From assembly GCA_003339645.1 (NCBI GenBank), contig QNUV01000099.1, positions 434,001-498,000 of the forward strand: a stretch of DNA of 64,000 bases, read 5' to 3'. The notes beneath the pieces are model-generated. The model was not told the DNA's origin. It worked only from the letters and a program-made list of their open reading frames with translations, and did not search any database. The translations under genes and the position numbers were made by a program. Source of the DNA: Microbacterium arborescens. Its GTDB lineage: Bacteria > Actinomycetota > Actinomycetes > Actinomycetales > Microbacteriaceae. Positions 34,206 through 45,565 of the stretch are shown piece after piece (the stretch's first letter is position 1; each line of letters opens with the position of its first letter).

Positions 34206-35442
34206 GCGCATCGCTGCGCGAACGCCTGAGGATGGCGGCCAGGTGTGCGCCGACACCGAGAACCGGTGCGGCGCAGATAACGGCAACCGTCGCCCATATC
34301 TCGGCGGGTACGACGAACAGGCCGATCACGAGCGCGATGGACGACAACGCCCACCCTGCGACATACGCCCGGTGGCGACCAGCCGCGAGTACCGCAGGTC
34401 CGGTCAGGCACAGAAGAGCAGTCATCCCGGCGCTCGCGATGATCAGACCGAAAAGCACCGCAGGCAATGCGTAGTCGGGACCGTAAACGAGCTCGATGAC
34501 CCACGGACCGACGAATGAACCCGCGACCGCGAGCACGATGGTCACGCCGGCCAGGCCCGCGCCCCATACGAGGGTGCGGCGGAGGGCGAGGCTCGGGTGG
34601 TCGCGGAATGTCACGACCAGGTAGCTCTGCAGGGCGAGCAGCGGGATGACCAGCGGCGCCCGCGTCAGCGTGAGGATCAAGATGAGTGCGGTGAGCTGCA
34701 TCTGAGGCAGTCCACGGGATGCGACACCGAGGAGAAGCGGAAGCCCGCTGATCATCACTCCCGTGGCCAACGCCGCGCCGACCGTGCTCACGCTGTTGCG
34801 AAGCAGCTGCGAGACATCGACATCGAAGTCGACGTCTCGCATTGCTCGCCGGCCGCTCATGATCCACAGCAGCATCACCGATCCGACGAAAGGCAGCGCC
34901 GTGGCCCATGCGTAAGCCGGACCCGAGAGGCCCAGGAGCATCACCACCACGATCAAGACCACACGCAACAGCGCGTCGGTGACGGTCATGCCCGCAGCAG
35001 AAACCCATCGCCGAGCGCCGTAATAGACGCCGCTCAGCACCGCGACCAGGGTGTACGCCGCCGTCGCCACCAGGATGGGAGGCAGCACCGCCACAAAATC
35101 CGCACCGAGCGCCGCGGGCCCCCAGAGGAATGCGCTGCCGAAGACGACGACCACGGCCACTACCGATGCCGCCCCGGCGAAACGCGCGACGATTCCGGCG
35201 CCACGTCCGCTTCCGGGGACCACGGCCGGGAACGCCGAGCGGGTGATCTCCTGTTGGACGCCCGCCATGCCCCCGACGATCAAGTAGATCGCCGACCACG
35301 TCACGGTGAAGGTGAGGTACTCGTCGGGAGCGAGAGCGGGAACGGCGGCCTGGATGATGTAGCCCGCGGCACCGGCGATGACTGTGGCTCCGAGGACGAG
35401 AGCCAGGCCGCTCCTCGCCGGGCCGGACTCAGCCGACGCCAT
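34186..35442 (-). CDS. Wzx-like oligosaccharide flippase (MATE/MOP superfamily)
   Basis: 418 residues with about twelve hydrophobic helices and no soluble domain, as in polysaccharide flippases. The start ATG at 35442 is preferred because the longer form adds only charged sequence overlapping DUF2304. It provides a third export route besides the two ABC transporters, for single lipid-linked units rather than chains. It overlaps DUF2304 by 14 bases, so it is likely in an operon with it and the GT2. Confidence 0.75.
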   Translation of the reverse strand: MASAESGPARSGLALVLGATVIAGAAGYIIQAAVPALAPDEYLTFTVTWSAIYLIVGGMAGVQQEITRSAFPAVVPGSGRGAGIVARFAGAASVVAVVVVFGSAFLWGPAALGADFVAVLPPILVATAAYTLVAVLSGVYYGARRWVSAAGMTVTDALLRVVLIVVVMLLGLSGPAYAWATALPFVGSVMLLWIMSGRRAMRDVDFDVDVSQLLRNSVSTVGAALATGVMISGLPLLLGVASRGLPQMQLTALILILTLTRAPLVIPLLALQSYLVVTFRDHPSLALRRTLVWGAGLAGVTIVLAVAGSFVGPWVIELVYGPDYALPAVLFGLIIASAGMTALLCLTGPAVLAAGRHRAYVAGWALSSIALVIGLFVVPAEIWATVAVICAAPVLGVGAHLAAILRRSRSDAPIAHSA

Positions 35443-35818
35443 CGGCGTCTTCGACTCCACTTGCCTTCCCGGAGCTGATCGCCCGTTCGATGCGCTCGAC
35501 CTGCGCTCGGAGGATGGCGACCTCCTCGGCGGCACGCCGGATTTCGTCTTCGGCCTGCGAAAGCTCCCATGACAGGTGCAGCGAGACTCCCAGGAGCAGA
35601 ACGATCGCCATCGAGAAGAGCAGGTTGGCGGGAACCTGAACGCCGAAAATGCCCGTCAGGGTCTCGAGCAGCTGCGGGAAGATACCGAGGACGAGCACCG
35701 CGAGCGCGATGACCAACCACAGCGCCGCATACTTCTCGCGGAGTCGTCGCGTCAGCAGCATCCACGTGACGACCACCAGAATCACGACGGCCAGGGTTAT
35801 TCCGAGCAGAACGATCAT
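35429..35818 (-). CDS. DUF2304 domain small membrane protein
   Basis: 129 residues: three hydrophobic helices (about residues 3-22, 33-50 and 63-83) and a coiled-coil C-terminus AEDEIRRAAEEVAILRAQVE. The family is typically found beside GT2 enzymes that charge polyprenyl phosphate, as here: the GT2 gene overlaps it by four bases. It probably acts as a membrane partner or flippase helper; not proven. Confidence 0.82.
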   Translation of the reverse strand: MIVLLGITLAVVILVVVTWMLLTRRLREKYAALWLVIALAVLVLGIFPQLLETLTGIFGVQVPANLLFSMAIVLLLGVSLHLSWELSQAEDEIRRAAEEVAILRAQVERIERAISSGKASGVEDADGVG

Positions 35819-36555
35819 GCAGGCCCTCCAGCATCTGCGTTGGTCATGCCCGGTCGGCGCATGATCGCGAGCTGAAGCGCGAAGACGGAACGAAGCAGGT
35901 AGACCGCAGAACCGATCGGCCCCTGACTGGGCTTGCCATGACGGCGGGGACGCATCGCCACCGGAACCTGCGTGACAGTGAGGCCGGCATGGCAGGCGGC
36001 CACGAGCGAGTCCAGCGTGTCACCCAGATACTCGGCCGGGTAATAGCGCACGTACTGCCGGATCGCACGTTCACCGGCGGCCCGGAAGCCGCTGGTGACA
36101 TCCGTCAGTCGGGTCTTGGCCACACGGGACAGTACCGAGGCGAGCACACGCATCGCCCACTTGCGCGGACCTTTCACCTCGTAGTCGCCGACGTCGCTGA
36201 ACCGGGCGCCGATGGAGATGTCCGCGATCGTCAGGCCACCGAGGACCTTTTCGATGTCGGCGGGATTGTGCTGACCGTCGGCATCCACCTGGATTGCGCG
36301 CCGATATCCCTCGCGCAGAGCGTAGGTGAACCCGGTGCGCATCGCTCCGCCTACGCCGAGGTTGAATGGCAGGCTGAGCACGATCGCGCCCGCCGCACGA
36401 GCAGCGTCGGCAGTGCCGTCGGTGGACCCGTCGTCGATCACCGCGACGTGGTACTTCGGATCGGCAGCGACGATCTCTCGGACGGTGTCACCGACGTTGC
36501 CCTCTTCGTTCCACGCCGGCACGATAACGAGCACGGAGTCAGGATCAACCGTCAT
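35815..36555 (-). CDS. GT2 glycosyltransferase, polyprenyl-phosphate type
   Basis: 246 residues. VLVIVPAWNEEGNVGDTVREI, VIDDGSTDGTADAARA, FNLGVGGAMRTGF and the catalytic region AIQVDADGQHNPADIEKVL match DPM1-like enzymes that put a sugar on undecaprenyl or decaprenyl phosphate. It precedes DUF2304 and the flippase. Divergent from the DUF6541 gene. Sugar not identified. Confidence 0.88.
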   Translation of the reverse strand: MTVDPDSVLVIVPAWNEEGNVGDTVREIVAADPKYHVAVIDDGSTDGTADAARAAGAIVLSLPFNLGVGGAMRTGFTYALREGYRRAIQVDADGQHNPADIEKVLGGLTIADISIGARFSDVGDYEVKGPRKWAMRVLASVLSRVAKTRLTDVTSGFRAAGERAIRQYVRYYPAEYLGDTLDSLVAACHAGLTVTQVPVAMRPRRHGKPSQGPIGSAVYLLRSVFALQLAIMRRPGMTNADAGGPA

Positions 36556-36701
36556 AGTTCCGTTAGTCTACCGAAACGGTCCCCGCCGTCCGCCAGCAGC
36601 GCTCCCCCCGACCCCGCATCAGGGTGACAGCTGGTTCGAGGCGACTTCTTCGCGGACGTTGCTACTGTCGGAGGGCTTCCCTCTGATAGAAAGCGAGTTC
36701 C

Positions 36702-38678
36702 ATGGCGCCGTGGGTTGATGCGATCGTCCCGTTCCTCATCGCGGTTTCCGTCGTCATTGGCCCGGGTTTGCTCGTCGTCTCTGCCGCCGGTGCCCGCGGG
36801 TGGGTCCGCTGGTCCCTGGCAGCGCCGGTGACCTTCTCGATCGCCGGCTTGGGCGCGGTGCTTCTCGGCCTTCTGCGCCTCCCGTTCAACCCGATCTCAT
36901 TCGCTGTCGGGCTGGTGGCACTGGCCGCGGTGGTCTGGTTCGTGCGACGTCTGATCACGCGTCGCTTCGCGTCCGGGGCGCCCACGGGGGACCACACGCG
37001 GATTCGATGGGAACACGGCCTCGCCCCGTGGGCTGTTCCTGCCGCCGTGGTCGTCGGGCTGGGCCTTGCCGCGGCGCTCATCTCATCTCGATTGATGCGC
37101 GGGATCGGATCCCCCACTGCTATCGCGCAACTTTTCGACAACGTCTTCCATCTCAATGCCATCGGCCTCATCCAGATGACCGGCAACGGTTCGTCGCTTT
37201 CACTCGGCAATTTGACCGAGGCCTCGCGGGGGTTCTACCCCGCCGCTTTCCACGATGTGGTGGCTGTCGTGATGGGCCTCGGCGTCTCGGACGTCAGCAT
37301 TGCACTCAACGCGGTGTCGATCGTCATGGCAGCCGTCGTCTGGCCGGTGTCGCTCTCCTTCCTCGCAACGCGGATTTTCGGCAATCGCGCGGACATCATC
37401 GTGTTGTCCGGGATCTGCGCCGGCCTGTTCGCCGCGTTCCCCTACCGTCTCTTCTCATTCGGGGTCCTCTACCCATTCATGTCGGGGCTGACGATGCTCC
37501 CCGTGCTCGTTGCGCTCGTAATGGAGTTCTTCCGGGCTGGACGGTCCTCGTTCCGCCGACAGGTTCCCGTCGCCGTCGCCCTTGCTGCCGCCGCACCGGG
37601 AATCGCTCTGACCCACCCGAGCGTCGTCGTGGCTGCCCTGCTGTTGGCGCTCGTGTTCGCGGTTCCCCCGTTGCTGCGGCTACGGCGAGAACGGACGAGC
37701 GTTCTCGCCAGGAGCCAGGCGGCCATAGCGCTGGCGTACATCGTCGGCACGGCAGCAGTGTTCCTGATCATCCGGCCGCCGCTGAGTACCGCACCTTGGG
37801 ATCCGATCCAGGACCCGCGGGCGGCTGTGGGGTCGATCGCACTCATGTCGCCCGGGACCGGACTGATCGGATGGGTACTCATTCCGCTCGCCGCCACGGG
37901 CCTCGTCCGTGCGATCCGGCACGCTCGGCGGTACGCGGCCGTTCTCGCCATGGCCACGACCGGCTCGGTTCTGTACTTCGCTTCGGCCGCGATGTGGCAT
38001 CCGTTCCTGCGCGATCTGCTCGCCGGGGTCTGGTACCGCGACACCGAACGCGTCTCTGCACTGTTCGCGATCGCGTGTCTCCCCCTCGTCATCCTGGGGG
38101 CGGCGACGATCACCCGGGCGATGGCCGCAGGGCTGGGACGCGTCATCCCCTCCTCGTCGGCGTGGCTTCGGACCATCATCGCCGTCGTCCTGGTCGGCGG
38201 ACTGATCGTCGTGGTGGGCCAGCGCGGCGCCCTGACACAGGCTGAGTCGTGGCTCGGGCAGTCATTCGGGCAGGCGGGGGTGGAGCCGTTGCTGTCCGAG
38301 GATGAGCGCGCGCTCCTCGAGGAGATCCCCGACATCGTCCCGCCCAACGAAGTGGTGCTGGGAGATGCCAGCACCGGCGCGTCATTGACCCCGGCATTCT
38401 CGGGCCGGGAAGCGTTGACACCCCATATCTTCGGCGAAAGGTCGAAGGACGAGAAGATGCTTCTGAGCCGGTGGGACCGGGTCGGTGCGGATCCCTCGGT
38501 CTGCGAGGTCGTTCGAGAACTCGACGCCTACTGGGCTCTCGACTTCGGAACGGAGGGGGTTCTCGGCCAGGACCGGCCGGAGATCTACGGGCTCGACCGA
38601 CTCGCCGATTCACCCGGCGTCGAAGAAGTGGCGCGGGTCGGCGATGCCGCCCTGTACGAGGCGGTCGCGTGCCGTTGA
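36702..38678 (+). CDS. DUF6541 multi-pass membrane protein
   Basis: 658 residues, twelve or more hydrophobic helices followed by an extracytoplasmic domain from about residue 520 (SEDERALLEEIPDIVPPNEV onward) ending in a Cys. The helix layout and a QLFDNVFHLNAIGLI loop resemble GT-C enzymes, which use lipid-phosphate sugar donors; the neighbouring polyprenyl-phosphate GT2 would make such a donor. Function is otherwise unknown. It stands convergent to the rml operon, six bases apart. Confidence 0.75.
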   Translation: MAPWVDAIVPFLIAVSVVIGPGLLVVSAAGARGWVRWSLAAPVTFSIAGLGAVLLGLLRLPFNPISFAVGLVALAAVVWFVRRLITRRFASGAPTGDHTRIRWEHGLAPWAVPAAVVVGLGLAAALISSRLMRGIGSPTAIAQLFDNVFHLNAIGLIQMTGNGSSLSLGNLTEASRGFYPAAFHDVVAVVMGLGVSDVSIALNAVSIVMAAVVWPVSLSFLATRIFGNRADIIVLSGICAGLFAAFPYRLFSFGVLYPFMSGLTMLPVLVALVMEFFRAGRSSFRRQVPVAVALAAAAPGIALTHPSVVVAALLLALVFAVPPLLRLRRERTSVLARSQAAIALAYIVGTAAVFLIIRPPLSTAPWDPIQDPRAAVGSIALMSPGTGLIGWVLIPLAATGLVRAIRHARRYAAVLAMATTGSVLYFASAAMWHPFLRDLLAGVWYRDTERVSALFAIACLPLVILGAATITRAMAAGLGRVIPSSSAWLRTIIAVVLVGGLIVVVGQRGALTQAESWLGQSFGQAGVEPLLSEDERALLEEIPDIVPPNEVVLGDASTGASLTPAFSGREALTPHIFGERSKDEKMLLSRWDRVGADPSVCEVVRELDAYWALDFGTEGVLGQDRPEIYGLDRLADSPGVEEVARVGDAALYEAVACR

Positions 38679-38683
38679 ACGGG

Positions 38684-40108
38684 TCAGATCCCGTCGGCGA
38701 GATACGCTCTGAGGCTGTCGCGCGCATCGCGGGGAACATACCCGGTTCCCTCGAGGTGCTCTAGCCCGAGCGCGCTGCGGCGTGGACGAGGTGCGGCCGG
38801 GCCTGTGGCGGCCGCGAAGTAGGCGTCGGTCGACACCGGGAACACCCGGCTCCGATCGTGCCCGGTGAAGTCGAACACGTCGGCCGCGACATCCACCCAC
38901 GCAGACTCGTCGCCTGCGCCCGAGAGGTTGTAGAGGCCGAAGGCAGCACCCGTCTCGAGGAGGTGCCGGATGCCGCGCGCGATGTCGTCGGTGAACGTCA
39001 GGCGCCCGATCTGGTCGTCGACGACCTTGGGGTCGATACCCCGCTCTGCGAGCGAGGCCATCGTGCGCACGAAGTTGTTGCCGTCGCCGATCACCCAGCT
39101 GGTGCGGACGATGTAATGACGGGGAACGACGGACACGACGGCATCCCCGGCGGCCTTCGTCTGCCCGTAGACGCCGAGGGGTGACACGGGATCGTTCTCG
39201 GTGTAGGCGCCGTCCTTCGTTCCATCGAACACGTAGTCGCTCGAGACGTGGACGAGAGTGATGCCGTTCACCGTCGCGATGCGCGCCAGCGCGGCGACCG
39301 CGGTGACGTTGGCCGCCCAGGCGTCGACGCGCCCCTCGGGGGTCTCGGCGAGGTCGACCTTCGTGTATGCGGCCGCGTTGATGATCGTGCTGTAGTCGCG
39401 CCACCGGCGCGCGGAGGCGAGGTCGGGCGACGTCAGGTCGAGCTCGTCCCGCCCGGCGTACTCCATCCAGGGATGATCGCCGAACTCGGCGCGCAGTGCC
39501 CGCCCGAGCTGCCCGTTCGCGCCCGTCACCAGGATGCGCTTGGGTGGCATCGGAACCACCTCGGAAAGACGCGGGTGATTCTTGTCCTTCTCGCTGATCT
39601 CGACCTGATCGAGCGGGATCGGCCACTCGATCGCGGCGGTCTCGTCGGCGAGGTTCAGGAACGTGTAGGTAGCGTCGGGCGACCAGTGGTCGTTCACGAG
39701 GTACGTGTAAGCGGTGTCGGGCTCGAGCGTCTGATACGAGTTCCCGACGCCGCGCGGGACGAAGATCGCTCGCGAGGGGTCGAGCTCAGCGGTGTAGACG
39801 GCCCCGAAGGTCGGCCCCTCGCGAAGGTCGACCCAAGCGCCGAAGATGCGGCCCGTGGCGACGGAGACATACTTGTCCCAGGGTTCGGCGTGGATGCCGC
39901 GGGTCGTGCCCACCGCGTCGTTGAACGAGATGTTGTTCTGCACCGGGCCGAAGTCGGGCAGGTCGATGCCGGCAGCGGTCATCTTCTCGCGCTGCCAGTT
40001 CTCCTTGAACCAGCCCCGTGAGTCGCCGTGCACGGGCAGATCGAGGACGATCAGCCCCGGGATGGGGGTCTCGGTGACCGTAAGCGTCTTTCCGAACTCG
40101 ATGGGCAC
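38684..40108 (-). CDS. rmlCD: Fused dTDP-4-dehydrorhamnose 3,5-epimerase/reductase
   Basis: 474 residues in two domains. Residues 1-185 are the RmlC cupin with the catalytic His73 (RGIHAE) and a Tyr in TAYTYLV. Residues about 189-474 are RmlD, with GANGQLG at 196-202 and the catalytic YGQTK later on. One polypeptide performs the last two steps to dTDP-L-rhamnose. It lies four bases after rmlB, in an rmlA-rmlB-rmlCD operon. The fusion is known in actinobacteria. Confidence 0.94.
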   Translation of the reverse strand: MPIEFGKTLTVTETPIPGLIVLDLPVHGDSRGWFKENWQREKMTAAGIDLPDFGPVQNNISFNDAVGTTRGIHAEPWDKYVSVATGRIFGAWVDLREGPTFGAVYTAELDPSRAIFVPRGVGNSYQTLEPDTAYTYLVNDHWSPDATYTFLNLADETAAIEWPIPLDQVEISEKDKNHPRLSEVVPMPPKRILVTGANGQLGRALRAEFGDHPWMEYAGRDELDLTSPDLASARRWRDYSTIINAAAYTKVDLAETPEGRVDAWAANVTAVAALARIATVNGITLVHVSSDYVFDGTKDGAYTENDPVSPLGVYGQTKAAGDAVVSVVPRHYIVRTSWVIGDGNNFVRTMASLAERGIDPKVVDDQIGRLTFTDDIARGIRHLLETGAAFGLYNLSGAGDESAWVDVAADVFDFTGHDRSRVFPVSTDAYFAAATGPAAPRPRRSALGLEHLEGTGYVPRDARDSLRAYLADGI

Positions 40109-40112
40109 GGGG

Positions 40113-41980
<1,868 letters not shown>

Positions 41981-42055
41981 GCGTCAATCGTGTCACAGTA
42001 CGCCCATCGGATCAGAGAAGAGGCGCGTCCGTCGGAGGTTTGTGCCGACTTCCTG

Positions 42056-42061
42056 CACAAT
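42056..42061 (+). promoter_or_regulatory. -10 element CACAAT of the LGFP-repeat gene
   Basis: CACAAT ends six bases before the GTG at 42068, supporting a leaderless start there. Confidence 0.4.
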
Positions 42062-42067
42062 GAGTGC

Positions 42068-44731
42068 GTGAACCTGCGACCGCGCTTGACGTCTCTCATC
42101 GCCCTGATCGGGGGGATCGCCATTGCGCTCACCGCGATCGCCGGACCTGCGTACGCGAGCGGTTCCATACGCCCCGCAGCGGATCTCTCCCAGTTCAACC
42201 CCGGAAATATTATAGCTGATCAGGTCTTCTTCAACCCGGGAACCATGACCGAAGGGGCAGTCGACTCCTTCCTGCGGGAGAAGGGACCGAACTGCGAGCG
42301 GGGTTACACCTGCCTGAAGGACTTCCGCCAGACCACGAACACGAAGCAGTCGGACTCGTACTGCTCGGGCTACGCGGGCGCGTCGAATGAGTCGGCCGCC
42401 CGCATCATCGTCAAAGTGGCGCAGTCGTGCGGCATCAACCCGCAGGTCCTCATCACAACGTTGCAGAAGGAGCAGGGACTCGTCACCCACCCCGCGCCCA
42501 GCGAATCGCGCTACACCATCGCGATGGGGCAGGGCTGCCCGGATACGGCGGCCTGCGACACCCGGTACTACGGCTTCCAGAATCAGGTGTACGGAGCCGC
42601 GCGTCAGTTCAAGATCTACGCCGAGGGCCGCTACTTCACCTGGTATGCACCGGGCCGTACGTGGAACATCCTCTACAACCCCGACCGTGCATGTGGCAGT
42701 TCTCCGGTTTACGTGTCGAACACTGCCACCGCCGCTCTCTACTACTACACGCCCTATCAGCCCAACGCGGCCGCCCTTCGCGCCGGCTACGGCGAGGGTG
42801 ACGGTTGCTCGAGCTACGGGAACCGCAACTTCTATCAGTACTTCACCGACTGGTTCGGCTCGACGGTGTACAAGGTCGACGGCGCGATAGCGGATCATTG
42901 GCGGGCCAACGGCGGCGCCAGTGGGTGGATCGGCGAACCGACGGCGTCGGCACGCGAATGGAACATCGGCGGCGGCCGCGGCACGTCGCAGTGGTTCGAG
43001 GGCGCCGACCTCTACGCTCCCCCGGGCCTGTCGGTTCGTTCTACGATCGGCGGAACGCGCGATGAATATCGTCTCGTCGGCGAGGTCGCGAGCGGATTGC
43101 GGTGGCCCACCGGTCCGGTCTCCGCTGTGCGCGGCGGTTGGTATCAGGACTTCCAGGGCGGACGTATCTACGTTCGTCCGAGCGATGGGGCGGGCTTCGC
43201 CGTGGCACAGCCGATCAACGCGGTCTACGAGGGCGCAGGCAACATCGACGGGATGCTGGGATGGCCGGCCTCGCGCGCCTACCGTTTCTCGGACGGAGCG
43301 CGCCAGGACTTCGCGGGCGGATCGATCTTCCAGGGCCCCACTACCACGATGGCGTTGAACACGGCCATGACGAACGCGTTCATCGGCGCCGGGGGGCCGG
43401 ATCTGCTCGGCTGGCCGACGCGCATCGAGACGGTCGCCGGCCGCGCCGTCGTGCACTCCACTCGAGGCATGGTCGTTCTGGGCGGGGCCAATCCTGTCGC
43501 CGTCCGTGGCGCGATACGCGACGCTTTCCTCGCTGCGGGCGGCCTCTCCGACAGCTTGGGCTTCCCTTCGTCGAACGAGCGCTCGGAGGGCGAGGGAGCG
43601 CTGCAGGTCTTCGCGGGCGGGACGCTGTACAACTCACGGGCGGGCAGCTTCGTCGTGGCGAAAATGGCACCTGCGCTGCAGCGCGCCGGTGGCGTCGCAG
43701 CGCTCGGCTTCCCCACCGGCGGCGAGGTCGGATCGGGATCGTCCTTCTCTCAGGATTTCCGAAACGGGACTCTGACGTCGGGACAGCGAGGCAGCTTCCT
43801 GGTGCGCGGGGTGATCGGGAACGAGTACCGCGCTATGGGGGGTGCCGCGTCATATCTCGGTGCTGCAGTCGGAGACGAACGAGCGATCGGCGACGGCTTC
43901 GTCCAAAAGTTCGAAGGCGGCAGCATCTACTGCAGCCCGAGCGCGACCGTCGCGGTCCCCAACGCGGTTGCGCCTCATTACGAAGCGGCCGGCGGCTACT
44001 CCGGAAGACTGGGGCGCCCTCTCGCGCGGGCCGAACTCACCGATTCCGGCTGGACGCAGCGTTTCCAGGGCGGTGATGTCTCCGCCGCTCGCACCGGGAA
44101 CGACGGCGGTGTCATCGTGGGAGCGACGCTGAACACCTACCGGATCGCCGGCGGCATCGCGGTCCTCGGTGTCGCGCGCGGCAGCGAGGGCGAGTCGGCA
44201 ACCGGGTGGTCGCAGTCGTTCCAGCGTGGCATCGTGTTCGTCCCTCGCGCCGGCGCCGCATCGGCAGTCGCCAATCAGGAGTTCTCGGCGTACACGGCCG
44301 TCGACGGGGCGAAGACACTCGGATTCGCAGTGGGGCCGGCAGCTATGGGCGACGGCGTCGTTCAGCAGCCGTTCCAGCTCGGCCGAACCTACCGTGTCGG
44401 ATCGTCCGCAGTCGCGACCCGAGGGTACATCCACACGTACTACCAGCAGCTCGGCGGTGTCCGGAGTGCGCTCGGCGCTCCGCGGAGCAACGAGTACGCC
44501 ACTGCGGGCGGCCACCGTCAGGACTTCTCCGGCGGCAGCATCCTCGTCTCCGGCACAGGCGCGTTCGTGGTTCGCGGCGCGCTCGGCGCCGAGTACATGC
44601 GGCGGGGCGGGGAATCCGGCGCGCTCGGCTGGCCTCTCGGGAACGAGACCACGTCTCCGGGCCGCTGGCAGCAGCGATTCCAGAACGGCACGCTCGTGCT
44701 CTTCGCCGATGGGACCTACCGGGTCGAGTAG
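42068..44731 (+). CDS. Secreted protein with N-terminal enzyme-like domain and twelve LGFP-like repeats
   Basis: 887 residues. Signal peptide at about residues 1-29 (cleavage near AYAS). An N-terminal domain of about 250 residues with several Cys (CERGYTCL, DSYC, QGCPDTAACD) and an ITTLQKEQGLV segment resembles lysozyme-like or glucosaminidase-like folds, but no active site is proven. Twelve repeats of about 45-50 residues follow to the C-terminus, each with a core like GGxxxxLGxP and a QxFxGGxx strand, the LGFP repeat thought to bind cell-wall arabinogalactan-type polymers. It is divergent from the rml operon and inside the glycan locus, so a cell-wall-bound hydrolase or structural role is inferred. 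Confidence 0.85.
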   Translation: MNLRPRLTSLIALIGGIAIALTAIAGPAYASGSIRPAADLSQFNPGNIIADQVFFNPGTMTEGAVDSFLREKGPNCERGYTCLKDFRQTTNTKQSDSYCSGYAGASNESAARIIVKVAQSCGINPQVLITTLQKEQGLVTHPAPSESRYTIAMGQGCPDTAACDTRYYGFQNQVYGAARQFKIYAEGRYFTWYAPGRTWNILYNPDRACGSSPVYVSNTATAALYYYTPYQPNAAALRAGYGEGDGCSSYGNRNFYQYFTDWFGSTVYKVDGAIADHWRANGGASGWIGEPTASAREWNIGGGRGTSQWFEGADLYAPPGLSVRSTIGGTRDEYRLVGEVASGLRWPTGPVSAVRGGWYQDFQGGRIYVRPSDGAGFAVAQPINAVYEGAGNIDGMLGWPASRAYRFSDGARQDFAGGSIFQGPTTTMALNTAMTNAFIGAGGPDLLGWPTRIETVAGRAVVHSTRGMVVLGGANPVAVRGAIRDAFLAAGGLSDSLGFPSSNERSEGEGALQVFAGGTLYNSRAGSFVVAKMAPALQRAGGVAALGFPTGGEVGSGSSFSQDFRNGTLTSGQRGSFLVRGVIGNEYRAMGGAASYLGAAVGDERAIGDGFVQKFEGGSIYCSPSATVAVPNAVAPHYEAAGGYSGRLGRPLARAELTDSGWTQRFQGGDVSAARTGNDGGVIVGATLNTYRIAGGIAVLGVARGSEGESATGWSQSFQRGIVFVPRAGAASAVANQEFSAYTAVDGAKTLGFAVGPAAMGDGVVQQPFQLGRTYRVGSSAVATRGYIHTYYQQLGGVRSALGAPRSNEYATAGGHRQDFSGGSILVSGTGAFVVRGALGAEYMRRGGESGALGWPLGNETTSPGRWQQRFQNGTLVLFADGTYRVE

Positions 44732-44772
44732 GGCCCTCCGCACCGGCGTCTCGATGCGCTGTGCAACGGAGG

Positions 44773-44804
44773 AGGCCCGGCGGGTGTGATCACCTGCCGG
44801 GCCT
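44773..44804. terminator. Bidirectional hairpin terminator
   Basis: AGGCCCGGC and GCCGGGCCT pair with an inner GGTG/CACC and loop TGAT. It sits between the convergent LGFP gene and the ABC ATPase gene and can serve both. Confidence 0.8.
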
Positions 44805-44824
44805 GCCTTGTTTCGCTCCGCGGG

Positions 44825-45565
44825 TCAGGCGCGCATACGCGCCACAGCCTCATGGCTCTCGCCGTCGAACTCGACCCGGCCACCGCGAAGGAAGATGCCA
44901 CGGTCGCACAGGTCGGCCACCATGTTCAGGTCGTGGGAGACGACCACCAGCGTCTTCCCTGCCGCGTGGAGCTCACGAATACGCGCCAGGCACTTCTGCT
45001 GGAACGGCTCGTCGCCGACAGAGAGGATCTCATCGATGAGGAGGATGTCCACCTCGGTGTGGATCGCGACGGAGAACGCCAGCCGCAGGAACATCCCCGA
45101 CGAATAGTGCTTGACCTCGGTGTCGATGAACTGCTCGATCTCGCTGAAGGCCACGATCTCGTCGAAACGCGCCTCCGTTTCCTTCTTGCTCATCCCGAGG
45201 ATCGCGGCGTTCAGGAAGATGTTCTCCCGCCCCGAGAGGTCGGGGTGGAACCCGGCGCCGACCTCGATGAGTCCTGCGACTCTCCCGCGGGTCAGCACGC
45301 TGCCGGAATCGGGCCGCAGCACACCGGAGATCATCTTCAGCGTGGTCGACTTCCCCGAGCCATTGAACCCGAGCAGCGCGACGGCCTCACCTTCCCCGAT
45401 CTCGAACGAGACACCGTCGAGCGCATGGAATTGCGTCGTCAGCGGCTTTCGCCGCACCGCAGCCACCACCGTCTCCTTGATGGAGTGCGTGCGCCTGAGT
45501 GTGAAGCTCTTACGGATATCCTCCACGACGATGCGCGGGGGGCGGCTATCAGAGATCTTGGGCAA
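44825..45565 (-). CDS. Polysaccharide ABC exporter ATPase, Wzt/TagH-like (pair 2)
   Basis: 246 residues from a TTG at 45565, chosen because GGAGGG lies five bases upstream while longer in-frame forms start inside the permease gene without any ribosome-binding site. Walker A LLGFNGSGKSTTLK, signature YSSGMFLRLAFSVA, Walker B DILLIDEILSVGDEPF and H-loop VVVSHDLN. Like pair 1 it lacks the C-terminal sugar-binding domain. The gene overlaps the permease by 17 bases. Confidence 0.85.
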   Translation of the reverse strand: MPKISDSRPPRIVVEDIRKSFTLRRTHSIKETVVAAVRRKPLTTQFHALDGVSFEIGEGEAVALLGFNGSGKSTTLKMISGVLRPDSGSVLTRGRVAGLIEVGAGFHPDLSGRENIFLNAAILGMSKKETEARFDEIVAFSEIEQFIDTEVKHYSSGMFLRLAFSVAIHTEVDILLIDEILSVGDEPFQQKCLARIRELHAAGKTLVVVSHDLNMVADLCDRGIFLRGGRVEFDGESHEAVARMRA

